Of a stretch of DNA of 64,000 nucleotides, positions 34,201 through 48,460 are shown one piece after another. Below the pieces are notes generated by a model. It did no database searches. It saw nothing but the letters and a program-made list of their open reading frames with translations, and was not told the origin of the DNA. The DNA comes from Clusia tigrina (lineage: Eukaryota; Arthropoda; Insecta; Diptera; Clusiidae), in assembly GCA_920105625.2 (NCBI GenBank), contig OV050030.1:215186325-215250324 (forward strand), written 5' to 3'. The translations under genes and the position numbers were made by a program. Position 1 is the stretch's first letter, and each line of letters starts with the position of its first letter.

Positions 34201-37200
34201 AAATTTTGTGACAATAAAGTACTCGAGCCTCTTGTCAATTTAAGCTATCACTCTTAGCTATGCTACCCTTGAGTCCCAAATCAAACACTGACAAAGCTTC
34301 AAATGGCCCTAACTTCTATACGGTGCGTCCTACACCTATCAAAGTTTGCAACAATCAAATGCTTGCAACTTCTTACTGGAGCGTCATAAGAACTTGAAAT
34401 TTGGTGACAATAAAGTACTCGAGCCTCTTATCAATCTAAGCTATCGCTCATAGCTATGCTACCCTCGAGTCCCAAATCAAACACTGATAAAACTTCAAAT
34501 GGCCCTAACTTTTATACGGTGCGTCCTACACCTATCAAAATTTGCAACAATCAAATGCTTGTAACTTTTTACTGGAGCGTCATAAAACCTTGAAATTTTG
34601 TGACAATAAAGTATTCAAGCCTCTTATCAATTTAAGCTATCGCTCATAGCTATGCTACCCTTGAGTCCCAAATCAAACACTGATAAAACTTCAAATGGCC
34701 TCACTTCTATACGATTCGTCCTATCCCTATCAAAGTTTGCAACAATCAAATACTTGTAACTTTTTATTGGAGCGAAATAAAGTCTTGAAATTTTGTGACA
34801 ATAAAGTATTCGAGCCTCTTGTCAATTTAAGGTTTCGCTCATAGCTATGCTACCCTTAAGTTCCAATTCAAAGACTGATAAAACTTCAAATGGCCCTAAG
34901 TTCTATACGGTGCGATCTATACCTATCAAAGTATGCAACATTCAAATGCTTGTAACTTTTTACTGGAGCATCATAAAATCTTGAAATTTTGTGACTTTAA
35001 AGTACTCGAGCCTCATATCAATTTAAGCGATAGCTCATAGCTATGCTACCCTTGAGTCACAAATCTATACGGTGCGTCCAATACAAAGTTTGCAACAATC
35101 AAATTCTTGTAATTTTTTACTGGAGCATAATAAAATCTGGAAATTTTGTGACAATAAAGTACTCGAGCCACTTGTCAATTTAACCTATCACTCATAGCTA
35201 TGCTACCCTTGAGTCCCAAATCAAACACTGATAAAACTTCAAATGGCCCTAACTTCTATACGGTGCGTCCTACACCTATCAAAGTTTGCAACAATAAAAT
35301 GCTTGTAACTTTTTACTGGAGCGTCATAAAACCTTGAAATTTGGTGACAATAAAGTACTCGTGCCTCTTGTCAATTAAAGTTGTCGCTCATTGCTATGCT
35401 ACCCTTGAGTCCCAAATCAAACACTGATAAAATTTCAAATGGCCCTAACTTCTATACGGTACGTCCTACACCTATCAAAGTTTCCAACAATCAAATGCTT
35501 GGAACTTTTTACTGGAGCGTCATAAAACCTTGAAATTTTGTGACAATAAAGTACTCAAGCCTCTTATCAATTTAAGGTATCGCTCATAGCTATGCTACCC
35601 TTGAGTCCCAAATCAAATACTGATAAAACTTCAAATGGCCTCACTTCTATACGATTCGTCCTATCCCTATCAAAGTTTGCAACAATCAAATACTTGTAAC
35701 TTTTTATTGGAGCGAAATAAAGTCTTGAAATTTTGTGACAATAAAGTAGTCGAGCCTCTTGTCAATTTAAGGTTTCGCTCATAGCTATGCTACCCTTAAG
35801 TTCCAATTCAAAGACTGATAAAACTTCAAATTTCCCTAAGTTCTATACGGTGCGATCTATACCTATCAAAGTATGCAACATTCAAATGCTTGTAACTTTT
35901 TACTGGAGCATCATAAAATCTGGAAATTTTGTGACATTAAAGTACTCGAGCCTCATATCAATTTAAGCGATAGCTCATAGCTATGTTACCCTTGAGTCAC
36001 AAATCTATACGGTGCGTCCAATACAAAGTTTGCAACAATCAAATTCTTGTAATTTTTTACTGGAGCATAATAAAATCTGGAAATTTTGTGACAATAAAGT
36101 ACTCGAGCCACTTGTCAATTTAACCTATCACTCATAGCTATGCTACCCTTGAGTCCCAAATCAAACACTGATAAAACTTCAAATGGCCCTAACTTCTATA
36201 CGGTGCGTCCTACACCTATCAAAGTTTGCAACAATAAAATGCTTGTAACTTTTTACTGGAGCGTCATAAAACCTTGAAATTTTGTGACAATAAAGTACTC
36301 GTGCCTCTTGTCAATTAAAGTTGTCGCTCATTGCTATGCTACCCTTGAGTCCCAAATCAAACACTGATAAAATTTCAAATGGCCCTAACTTCTATACGGT
36401 ACGTCCTACACCTATCAAAGTTTCCAACAATCAAATGCTTGGAACTTTTTACTGGAGCGTCATAAAACCTTGAAATTTTGTGACAATAAAGTACTCAAGC
36501 CTCTTATCAATTTAAGGTATCGCTCATAGCTATGCTACCCTTGAGTCCCAAATCAAATACTGATAAAACTTCAAATGGCCTCACTTCTATACGATTCGTC
36601 CTATCCCTATCAAAGTTTGCAACAATCAAATACTTGTAACTTTTTATTGGAGCGAAATAAAGTCTTGAAATTTTGTGACAATAAAGTAGTCGAGCCTCTT
36701 GTCAATTTAAGGTTTCGCTCATAGCTATGCTACCCTTAAGTTCCAATTCAAAGACTGATAAAACTTCAAATTTCCCTAAGTTCTATACGGTGCGATCTAT
36801 ACCTATCAAAGTATGCAACATTCAAATGCTTGTAACTTTTTACTGGAGCATCATAAAATCTGGAAATTTTGTGACATTAAAGTACTCGAGCCTCATATCA
36901 ATTTAAGCGATAGCTCATAGCTATGTTACCCTTGAGTCGCAAATCAAACACTGCTAAACCTTCAAATGGCCCTAACTTCTATACGGTGCGTCCAATACTA
37001 TCAAAGTTTGCAACAATCAAATTCTTGTAATTTTTTACTGGAGCATAAAAAAATCTTGAAATTTTGTGACAATAATGTACTCGTGCCTCTTGTCAATTTA
37101 AGCTATCACTCATAGCTATGCTACCCTTGAGTCCCAAATCAAACACTGATAAATCTTCAAATGGCCCTAACTTCTATACGGTGCGTCCTACACCTATCAA

Positions 37201-40200
37201 AGTTTGCAATAATCAAATGCTTGTAACTTTTTACTTTAGCGTCATAAAACGTTGAAATTTTGTGACAATAAAGTACTCGAGCCTCTTGTCAATTTAAGCA
37301 ACCGATCATAGCTATGCTACCCTTGAGTCCCAAATCAAACACTGATAAAACAATCGCCCTAAAATCTGTACTCTGCGTCCTACACTTATCAGAGTTTGCA
37401 ACAATCCAATGCTTGTAACTTTTTACTGGACCGTCATAAAACCTTGAAATTTTGTGACAATAATGTACTCGAACCTCTTGTCAATTTAAGCTATCACTCA
37501 CAGCTATGCTACCCTTGAGTCCCAAATCAAACACTGATAAATCTTGAAATGGCCCTAACTTCTATATGGTGCGTCCTACACCTATCAAAGTTTGCAATAA
37601 TCAAATGCTTGTAACTTTTTACTTTAGCGTCATAAAACGTTGAAATTTTGTGACAATAAAGTACTCGAGCCTCTTGTCAATTTAAGCTATCACTCTTAGC
37701 TATGCTACCCTTGAGTCCCAAATCAAACACTGACAAAGCTTCAAATGGCCCTAACTTCTATACGGTGCGTCCTACACCTATCAAAGTTTGCAACAATCAA
37801 ATGCTTGCAACTTCTTACTGGAGCGTCATAAGAACTTGAAATTTGGTGACAATAAAGTACTCGAGCCTCTTATCAATCTAAGCTATCGCTCATAGCTATG
37901 CTACCCTCGAGTCCCAAATCAAACACTGATAAAACTTCAAATGGCCCTAACTTCTATACGGTGCGTCCTACACCTATCAAATTTTGCAACAATCAAATGC
38001 TTGTAACTTTTTACTGGAGCGTCATAAAATCTTGAAATTTTGTGACAATAAAGTATTCAAGCCTCTTATCAATTTAAGCTATCGCTCATAGCTATGCTAC
38101 CCTTGAGTCCCAAATCAAACACTGATAAAACTTCAAATGGCCTCACTTCTATACGATTCGTCCTATCCCTATCAAAGTTTGCAACAATCAAATACTTGTA
38201 ACTTTTTATTGGAGCGAAATAAAGTCTTGAAATTTTGTGACAATAAAGTATTCGAGCCTCTTGTCAATTTAAGGTTTCGCTCATAGCTATGCTACCCTTA
38301 AGTTCCAATTCAAAGACTGATAAAACTTCAAATGGCCCTAAGTTCTATACGGTGCGATCTATACCTATCAAAGTATGCAACATTCAAATGCTTGTAACTT
38401 TTTACTGGAGCATCATAAAATCTTGAAATTTTGTGACTTTAAAGTACTCGAGCCTCATATCAATTTAAGCGATAGCTCATAGCTATGCTACCCTTGAGTC
38501 ACAAATCTATACGGTGCGTCCAATACAAAGTTTGCAACAATCAAATTCTTGTAATTTTTTACTGGAGCATAATAAAATCTGGAAATTTTGTGACAATAAA
38601 GTACTCGAGCCACTTGTCAATTTAACCTATCACTCATAGCTATGCTACCCTTGAGTCCCAAATCAAACACTGATAAAACTTCAAATGGCCCTAACTTCTA
38701 TACGGTGCGTCCTACACCTATCAAAGTTTGCAACAATAAAATGCTTGTAACTTTTTACTGGAGCGTCATAAAACCTTGAAATTTGGTGACAATAAAGTAC
38801 TCGTGCCTCTTGTCAATTAAAGTTGTCGCTCATTGCTATGCTACCCTTGAGTCCCAAATCAAACACTGATAAAATTTCAAATGGCCCTAACTTCTATACG
38901 GTACGTCCTACACCTATCAAAGTTTCCAACAATCAAATGCTTGGAACTTTTTACTGGAGCGTCATAAAACCTTGAAATTTTGTGACAATAAAGTACTCAA
39001 GCCTCTTATCAATTTAAGGTATCGCTCATAGCTATGCTACCCTTGAGTCCCAAATCAAATACTGATAAAACTTCAAATGGCCTCACTTCTATACGATTCG
39101 TCCTATCCCTATCAAAGTTTGCAACAATCAAATACTTGTAACTTTTTATTGGAGCGAAATAAAGTCTTGAAATTTTGTGACAATAAAGTAGTCGAGCCTC
39201 TTGTCAATTTAAGGTTTCGCTCATAGCTATGCTACCCTTAAGTTCCAATTCAAAGACTGATAAAACTTCAAATTTCCCTAAGTTCTATACGGTGCGATCT
39301 ATACCTATCAAAGTATGCAACATTCAAATGCTTGTAACTTTTTACTGGAGCATCATAAAATCTGGAAATTTTGTGACATTAAAGTACTCGAGCCTCATAT
39401 CAATTTAAGCGATAGCTCATAGCTATGTTACCCTTGAGTCACAAATCTATACGGTGCGTCCAATACAAAGTTTGCAACAATCAAATTCTTGTAATTTTTT
39501 ACTGGAGCATAATAAAATCTGGAAATTTTGTGACAATAAAAGTACTCGAGCCACTTGTCAATTTAACCTATCACTCATAGCTATGCTACCCTTGAGTCCC
39601 AAATCAAACACTGATAAAACTTCAAATGGCCCTAACTTCTATACGGTGCGTCCTACACCTATCAAAGTTTGCAACAATAAAATGCTTGTAACTTTTTACT
39701 GGAGCGTCATAAAACCTTGAAATTTGGTGACAATAAAGTACTCGTGCCTCTTGTCAATTAAAGTTGTCGCTCATTGCTATGCTACCCTTGAGTCCCAAAT
39801 CAAACACTGATAAAATTTCAAATGGCCCTAACTTCTATACGGTACGTCCTACACCTATCAAAGTTTCCAACAATCAAATGCTTGGAACTTTTTACTGGAG
39901 CGTCATAAAACCTTGAAATTTTGTGACAATAAAGTACTCAAGCCTCTTATCAATTTAAGGTATCGCTCATAGCTATGCTACCCTTGAGTCCCAAATCAAA
40001 TACTGATAAAACTTCAAATGGCCTCACTTCTATACGATTCGTCCTATCCCTATCAAAGTTTGCAACAATCAAATACTTGTAACTTTTTATTGGAGCGAAA
40101 TAAAGTCTTGAAATTTTGTGACAATAAAGTAGTCGAGCCTCTTGTCAATTTAAGGTTTCGCTCATAGCTATGCTACCCTTAAGTTCCAATTCAAAGACTG

Positions 40201-42360
40201 ATAAAACTTCAAATTTCCCTAAGTTCTATACGGTGCGATCTATACCTATCAAAGTATGCAACATTCAAATGCTTGTAACTTTTTACTGGAGCATCATAAA
40301 ATCTGGAAATTTTGTGACATTAAAGTACTCGAGCCTCATATCAATTTAAGCGATAGCTCATAGCTATGTTACCCTTGAGTCGCAAATCAAACACTGCTAA
40401 ACCTTCAAATGGCCCTAACTTCTATACGGTGCGTCCAATACTATCAAAGTTTGCAACAATCAAATTCTTGTAATTTTTTACTGGAGCATAAAAAAATCTT
40501 GAAATTTTGTGACAATAATGTACTCGAGCCTCTTGTCAATTTAAGCTATCACTCATAGCTATGCTACCCTTGAGTCCCAAATCAAACACTGATAAATCTT
40601 CAAATGGCCCTAACTTCTATACGGTGCGTCCTACACCTATCAAAGTTTGCAATAATCAAATGCTTGTAACTTTTTACTTTAGCGTCATAAAACGTTGAAA
40701 TTTTGTGACAATAAAGTACTCGAGCCTCTTGTCAATTTAAGCAACCGATCATAGCTATGCCACCCTTGAGTCCCAAGTCAAACACTGATAAAACAATCGC
40801 CCTAAAATCTGTACTCTGCGTCCTACACTTATCAGAGTTTGCAACAATCCAATGCTTGTAACTTTTTACTGGACCGTCATAAAACCTTGAAATTTTGTGA
40901 CAATAATGTACTCGAGCCTCTTGTCAATTTAAGCTATCACTCACAGCTATGCTACCCTTGAGTCCCAAATCAAACACTGATAAATCTTGAAATGGCCCTA
41001 ACTTCTATATGGTGCGTCCTACACCTATCAAAGTTTGCAATAATCAAATGCTTGTAACTTTTTACTTTAGCGTCATAAAACGTTGAAATTTTGTGACTAT
41101 AAAGTACTCGAGCCTCTTGTCAATTTAAGCTATCACTCTTAGCTATGCTACCCTTGAGTCCCAAATCAAACACTGACAAAACTTCAAATGGCCCTAACTT
41201 CTATACGGTGCGTCCTACACCTATCAAAGTTTGCAACAATCAAATGCTTGCAACTTCTTACTGGAGCGTCATAAGAACTTGAAATTTGGTGACAATAAAG
41301 TACTCGAGCCTCTTATCAATCTAAGCTATCGCTCATAGCTATGCTACCCTCGAGTCCCAAATCAAACACTGATAAAACTTCAAATGGCCCTAACTTTTAT
41401 ACGGTGCGTCCTACACCTATCAAAATTTGCAACAATCAAATGCTTGTAACTTTTTACTGGAGCGTCATAAAATCTTGAAATTTTGTGACAATAAAGTATT
41501 CAAGCCTCTTATCAATTTAAGCTATCGCTCATAGCTATGCTACCCTTGAGTCCCAAATCAAACACTGATAAAACTTCAAATGGCCTCACTTCTATTCGAT
41601 TCGTCCTATCCCTATCAAAGTTTGCAACAATCAAATACTTGTAACTTTTTATTGGAGCGAAATAAAGTCTTGAAATTTTGTGACAATAAAGTATTCGAGC
41701 CTCTTGTCAATTTAAGGTTTCGCTCATAGCTATGCTACCCTTAAGTTCCAATTCAAAGACTGATAAAACTTCAAATGGCCCTAAGTTCTATACGGTGCGA
41801 TCTATACCTATCAAAGTATGCAACATTCAAATGCTTGTAACTTTTTACTGGAGCATCATAAAATCTTGAAATTTTGTGACTTTAAAGTACTCGAGCCTCA
41901 TATCAATTTAAGCGATAGCTCATAGCTATGCTACCCTTGAGTCACAAATCTATACGGTGCGTCCAATACAAAGTTTGCAACAATCAAATTCTTGTAATTT
42001 TTTACTGGAGCATAATAAAATCTGGAAATTTTGTGACAATAAAGTACTCGAGCCACTTGTCAATTTAACCTATCACTCATAGCTATGCTACCCTTGAGTC
42101 CCAAATCAAACACTGATAAAACTTCAAATGGCCCTAACTTCTATACGGTGCGTCCTACACCTATCAAAGTTTGCAACAATAAAATGCTTGTAACTTTTTA
42201 CTGGAGCGTCATAAAACCTTGAAATTTGGTGACAATAAAGTACTCGTGCCTCTTGTCAATTAAAGTTGTCGCTCATTGCTATGCTACCCTTGAGTCCCAA
42301 ATCAAACACTGATAAAATTTCAAATGGCCCTAACTTCTATACGGTACGTCCTACACCTAT
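31000..42360 (+). repeat. 3442-bp super-repeat made of alternating 2502- and 940-bp units
   Basis: A distinctive truncated monomer (GTCACAAATC joined to TATACGG, then CCAATACAAAG) occurs at 32554, 35056, 35996, 38498, 39438 and 41941. The steps are 2502, 940, 2502, 940 and 2503 bp. A second marker, GGAACTTTTTACTGG, gives 32999, 36441 and 39884, i.e. 3442 and 3443. The odd base is one extra A at about 39541. Apart from this, copies look almost identical, which implies recent amplification or homogenisation of a 3.4-kb block. The array start is approximate. Confidence 0.88.
32554..32590 (+). repeat. Monomer with 34-bp plus 4-bp deletions, derived form
   Basis: This monomer carries the 34-bp deletion also seen at 7421 plus a second 4-bp loss (CCAATACAAAG instead of CCAATACTATCAAAG), 38 bp in all. 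That explains why five monomers measure 940 rather than about 978 bp. Identical junctions lie at 35056, 35996, 38498, 39438, 41941 and 43077. Confidence 0.85.
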
Positions 42361-43496
42361 CAAAGTTTGCAACAATCAAATGCTTGCAACTTCTTACTGG
42401 AGCGTCATAAGAACTTGAAATTTGGTGACAATAAAGTACTCGAGCCTCTTATCAATCTAAGCTATCGCTCATAGCTATGCTACCCTCGAGTCCCAAATCA
42501 AACACTGATAAAACTTCAAATGGCCCTAACTTTTATACGGTGCGTCCTACACCTATCAAAATTTGCAACAATCAAATGCTTGTAACTTTTTACTGGAGCG
42601 TCATAAAATCTTGAAATTTTGTGACAATAAAGTATTCAAGCCTCTTATCAATTTAAGCTATCGCTCATAGCTATGCTACCCTTGAGTCCCAAATCAAACA
42701 CTGATAAAACTTCAAATGGCCTCACTTCTATTCGATTCGTCCTATCCCTATCAAAGTTTGCAACAATCAAATACTTGTAACTTTTTATTGGAGCGAAATA
42801 AAGTCTTGAAATTTTGTGACAATAAAGTATTCGAGCCTCTTGTCAATTTAAGGTTTCGCTCATAGCTATGCTACCCTTAAGTTCCAATTCAAAGACTGAT
42901 AAAACTTCAAATGGCCCTAAGTTCTATACGGTGCGATCTATACCTATCAAAGTATGCAACATTCAAATGCTTGTAACTTTTTACTGGAGCATCATAAAAT
43001 CTTGAAATTTTGTGACTTTAAAGTACTCGAGCCTCATATCAATTTAAGCGATAGCTCATAGCTATGCTACCCTTGAGTCACAAATCTATACGGTGCGTCC
43101 AATACAAAGTTTGCAACAATCAAATTCTTGTAATTTTTTACTGGAGCATAATAAAATCTGGAAATTTTGTGACAATAAAGTACTCGAGCCACTTGTCAAT
43201 TTAACCTATCACTCATAGCTATGCTACCCTTGAGTCCCAAATCAAACACTGATAAAACTTCAAATGGCCCTAACTTCTATACGGTGCGTCCTACACCTAT
43301 CAAAGTTTGCAACAATAAAATGCTTGTAACTTTTTACTGGAGCGTCATAAAACCTTGAAATTTGGTGACAATAAAGTACTCGTGCCTCTTGTCAATTAAA
43401 GTTGTCGCTCATTGCTATGCTACCCTTGAGTCCCAAATCAAACACTGATAAAATTTCAAATGGCCCTAACTTCTATACGGTACGTCCTACACCTAT
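41225..43496 (+). repeat. 1136-bp duplication at the end of the super-repeat
   Basis: CAAAGTTTGCAACAATCAAA followed by the TGCTTGCAACTTCTTACTGG variant lies at 41225 and 42361. The truncated-monomer marker lies at 41941 and 43077. Both give 1136 bp. Both copies share the private variant TCACTTCTATTCGATTCG instead of TATACGATTCG, so the duplication is local and later than the 3442-bp amplification. Confidence 0.87.
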
Positions 43497-46400
43497 CAAA
43501 GTTTCCAACAATCAAATGCTTGGAACTTTTTACTGGAGCGTCATAAAACCTTGAAATTTGGTGACAATAAAGTACTCGTGCCTCTCGTCAAATAAAGATG
43601 TCGCTCATTGCTATGCTACCCTTGAGTCCCAAATGAAACACTGATAAAACAATGGCCCTAATTTCTGTAGTTTGCGTCTTACACTTATCAGAGTTTGCAA
43701 CAATCAAATGCTTGTAACTTTTTACTGGAGCATAATAAAATCTTGAAATTTTGTGACAATAAAGTACTCGAGCCTCTTGTCAATTTAAGCTATCACTCAT
43801 AGCTATGCTACCCTTGAGTCCCAAATCAAACACTGATAAAACTTCAAATGGCCCTAACTTCTATACGGTGCGATATATACCTATCAAAGAATGCAACATT
43901 CAAATGCTTGCAACTTTTAACTGGAGCGTCATAAAATTTTGAAATTTTGTGACATTAAAGTACTCGAGCCTCTTATCAATTTAAGCTATAGCTCATAGCT
44001 ATGCTACCCTTGAGTCGCAAATCAAAGATTGCTAAACCTTCAAATGGCCCTAACTTCTATACGGTGCATCCTATACCTATCAAAGTTTGCAACAATCAAA
44101 TGCTTGTAACTTTTTACTGGAGCATAATAAAATCTTGAAATTTTGTGGCAATAAAGTACTCGAGCCTCTTGACAATTTAAGCTATCACTCATAGCTATGC
44201 TACCCTTGAGTCCAAAATCAAACACTGAAAAAACTTCAAATGGCCCTAACTTCTATACGGTGCGTCCTACACCTATCAAAGTTTCCAACAATCAAATGCT
44301 TGTAACTTTTTACTGGAGCATAATAAAATCTTGAAATTTTGTGACAATAAAGTAATCGAGCCTCTTGTCAATTTAAGCTATCACTCATAGCTATGCTACC
44401 CTTGAGTACCAAATCAAACACAGATAAAACTTCAAATGGCCCTAACTTCTATACGGTGCGTCCTATACCTATCAAAGTTTGCAACAATCAAATGCTTGTA
44501 ACTTTTTACTGGAGCATAATAAAATCTTGAAATTTTGTGACAATAAAGTAGTCGAGGCTCTTGTCAATTTAAGGTATCGCTCATAGCTATGCTACCCTTG
44601 AATCCCGAATCAAACACTGATAAAACTTCAAATGGCCCTAAATTCTATACGGTGCGTCCTATACCTATCAAAGTTTGCAACAATCAAATGCTTGTAACTT
44701 TTTACTGGAGCATAATAAAATCTTGAAATTTTGTGACAATAAAGTACTCGAGCCTCTTGACAATTTAAGCTATCACTCATAGCTATGCTACCCTTGAGTC
44801 CAAACTCAAACACTGATAAAACTTCAAATGGCCCTAACTTCTATACGGTGCGTCCTACACCTATCTAAGTTTCCAACAATCAAATGCTTGCAACTTTTTA
44901 CTGGAGCGTCATAGAACTTTGAAATTTGGTGACAATAAAGTACTCGAGCCTCTTTTCAATTTAAGCTATCGCTCATAGCTATGCTACCCTCGAGTCCAAA
45001 TCAAACACTGATAAAACTTCAAATGGCCCTAACTTTTATACGGTGCGTCCCACACCTATCAAAGTTTGCAACAATCAAATGCTTATAACTTTTTATTGGA
45101 GCGTAATAAAGTCTTGAAATTTTGTGACAATAAAGTAGTCGAGGCTCTTGTCAATTTAAGGTATCGCTCATAGCTATGCTACCCTTGAGTCCTAAATCAA
45201 ACACTGATAAAACTTCAAATGGCCCTAACTTCTATACGGTGCGTCCTATACCTCTCAAAGTTTGCAACAATCAAATGCTTGTAACTTTTTACTGGAGCAT
45301 AATAAAATCTTGAAATTTTGTGACAATAAAGTAATCGAGCCTCTTGTCAATTTAAGCTATGACTCATAGCTATGCTACCCTTGAGTACCAAATCAAACAC
45401 AGATAAAACTTCAAATGGCCCTAACTTCTATACGGTGCGTCCTATACCTATCAAAGTTTGCAACAATCAAATGCTTGTAACTTTTTACTGGAGCATAATA
45501 AAATCTTGAAATTTTGTGACAATAAAGTACTCGAGCCTCTTGTCAATTTAAGCTGTCGCTCATAGCTATGCTACCCTTGAGTCGCAAATCAAAGACTGCT
45601 AAAAATTCAAATGGCCCTAAATTCTATACAGTGCGTCCTATACCTATCAAAGTTTGCAACAATCAAATGCTTGTAACCTTTTATTGGAGCATAATAAAAT
45701 CTGGAAATTTTGTGACAATAAAGTACTCGAGCCTCTTGTCAATTTAAGCTATCTCATAGCTATGCTACCCTTGAGTCCAAAATCAAACACTGTTAAAACT
45801 TCAAATGGCCCTAACTTCTATACGGTGCGTCCTACACCTATCAAAGTTTGCAACAATCAAATGCTTGGAACTTTTTACTGGAGCGTCATAAAACCTTGAA
45901 ATTTGGTGACAATAAAGTACCCGTGCCTCTTGTCAATTAAAGTTGTCGCTCATTGCTATGCTACCCTTGAGTCCCAAATCAAACACTGATAAAACAATGG
46001 CCCTAAATTCTGTAGTTTGCGTCTTACACTTATCAGAGTTTGCAACAATCAAATGCTTCTAACTTTTTACTGGAGCTTCATAAAATCTTTAAATTTTGCG
46101 ACAATAATGTACTCGAGCCTCTTATCAATTTAAGCTATCGCTCATAGCTATGCTACCTTTGAGTCGCAAATCAAACACAGATAAAACTTCAAATGGCCCT
46201 AACTTCTATACGGTGCGTCCTATACCTATCAAAGTTTGCAACAATCAAATGCTTGTAACTTTTAACTGGAGCATAATAAAATCTTGAAATTTTGTGACAA
46301 TAAAGTAGTCGAGGCTCTTGTCAATTTAAGGTATCGCTCATAGCTATGCTACCCTTGAGTCCCGAATCAAACACTCATAAAACTTCAAATGGCCCTAAAT

Positions 46401-48460
46401 TCTATACGGTGCGTCCTATACCTATCAAAGTTTGCAACAATCAAATGCTTGTAACTTTTTACTGGAGCATAATAAAATCTTGAAATTTTGTGACAATAAA
46501 GTACTCGAGCCTCTTGACAATTTAAGCTATCACTCATAGCTATGCTACCCTTGAGTCCAAAATCAAACACTGATAAAACTTCAAATGGCCCTAACTTCTA
46601 TACGGTGCGTCCTACACCTATCAAAGTTTCCAACAATCAAATGCTTGCAACTTTTTACTGGAGCATAATAAAATCTTGAAATTTTGTGACAATAAAGTAC
46701 TCGAGCCTCTTGTCAATTTAAGCTGTCGCTCATAGCTATGCTACCCTTGAGTCGCAAATCAAAGACTGCTAAACCTTCAAATGGCCCTAAATCCTATACA
46801 GTGCGTCCTATACCTATCAAAGGTTGCAACAATCAAATGCTTGTAACCTTTTATTGGAGCATAATAAAATCTGGAAATTTTGTGACAATAAAGTACTCGA
46901 GCCTCTTGTCAATTTAAGCTATCACTCATAGCTATGCTACCCTTGAGTCCAAAATCAAACACTGATAAAACTTCAAATGGCCCTAACTTCTATACGGTGC
47001 GTCCTACACCTATCAAAGTTTGCAACAATCAAATGCTTGGAACTTTTTACTGGAGCGTCATAAAACCTTGAAATTTGGTGACAATAAAGTACCCGTGCCT
47101 CTTGTCAATTAAAGTTGTCGCTCATTGCTATGCTACCCTTGAGTCCCAAATCAAACACTGATAAAACAATGGCCCTAAATTCTGTAGTTTGCGTCTTACA
47201 CTTATCAGAGTTTGCAACAATCAAATGGTTCTAACTTTTTATTGGAGCTTCATAAAATCTTGAAATTTTGCGACAATAATGTACTTGAGCCTCTTTTCAA
47301 TTTAAGCTATCGCTCATAGCTATGCTACCCTCGAGTCCCAAATCAAACACTGATAAAACTTCAAATGGCCCTACCTTTTATACGGTGCGTCCTACACCTA
47401 TCAAAGTTTGCAACAATCAAATGCTTATAACTTTTTATTGGAGCGTAATAAAGTCTTGAAATTTTGTGACAATAAAGTAGTCGAGGCTCTTGTCAATTTA
47501 AGGTATCGCTCATAGCTATGCTACCCTTGAGTCCCGAATCAAACACTGATAAGACTTCAAGTGGCCCTAACATCTATACGGTGCGTCCTATACCTATCAA
47601 AGTTTGCAACAATCAAATGCTTGTAACTTTTTACTAGAGCATAATAAAATCTTGAAATTCTGTGACAATAAAGTAATCGAGCCTCTTGTCAATTTAAGCT
47701 ATCACTCATAGCTATGCTACCCTTGAGTCCCAAATCAAACACAGATAAAACTTCAAATGGCCCTAACTTCTATACGGTTCGTCCTATACCTATCAAAGTT
47801 TGCAACAATCAAATGCTTGTAAATTTTTACTGGAGCATAATAAAATCTTGAAATTTTGTGAAAATAAAGTACTCGAGCCTCTTGTCAATTTAAGCTATCA
47901 CTCATAGCTATGCTACCCTTGAGTCCCAAATCAAACACTGATAAAACTTCAAATGGCCCTAACTTTTATACGGTGCGTCCCACACCTATCAAAGTTTGCA
48001 ACAATCAAATGCTTATAACTTTTTATTGGAGCGTAGTAAAGTCTTGAAATTTTGTGACAATAAAGTAGTCGAGGCTCTTGTCAATTTAAGGTATCGCTCA
48101 TAGCTATGCTACCCTTGAGTCCTAAATCAAACACTGATAAAACTTCAAATGGCCCTAACTTCTATACGGTGCGTCCTAACCCTATCAAAGTTTGCAACAA
48201 TCAAATGCTTGGAACTTTTTACTGGAGCGTCATAAAACCTTGAAATTTGGTGACAATAAAGTACCCGTGCCTCTTGTCAATTAAAGTTGTCGCTCATTGC
48301 TATGCTACCCTTGAGTCCCAAATCAAACACTGATAAAACAATGGCCCTAAATTCTGTAGTTTGCGTCTTACACTTATCAGAGTTTGCAACAATCAAATGC
48401 TTCTAACTTTTTACTGGAGCTTCATAAAATCTTGAAATTTTGCGACAATAATGTACTCGA

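Noticed and set aside
39454..39720. 88-aa plus-strand ORF as a gene
   Set aside because: It exists only because of a single extra A near 39541 in one satellite copy; the identical neighbouring copies lack it.
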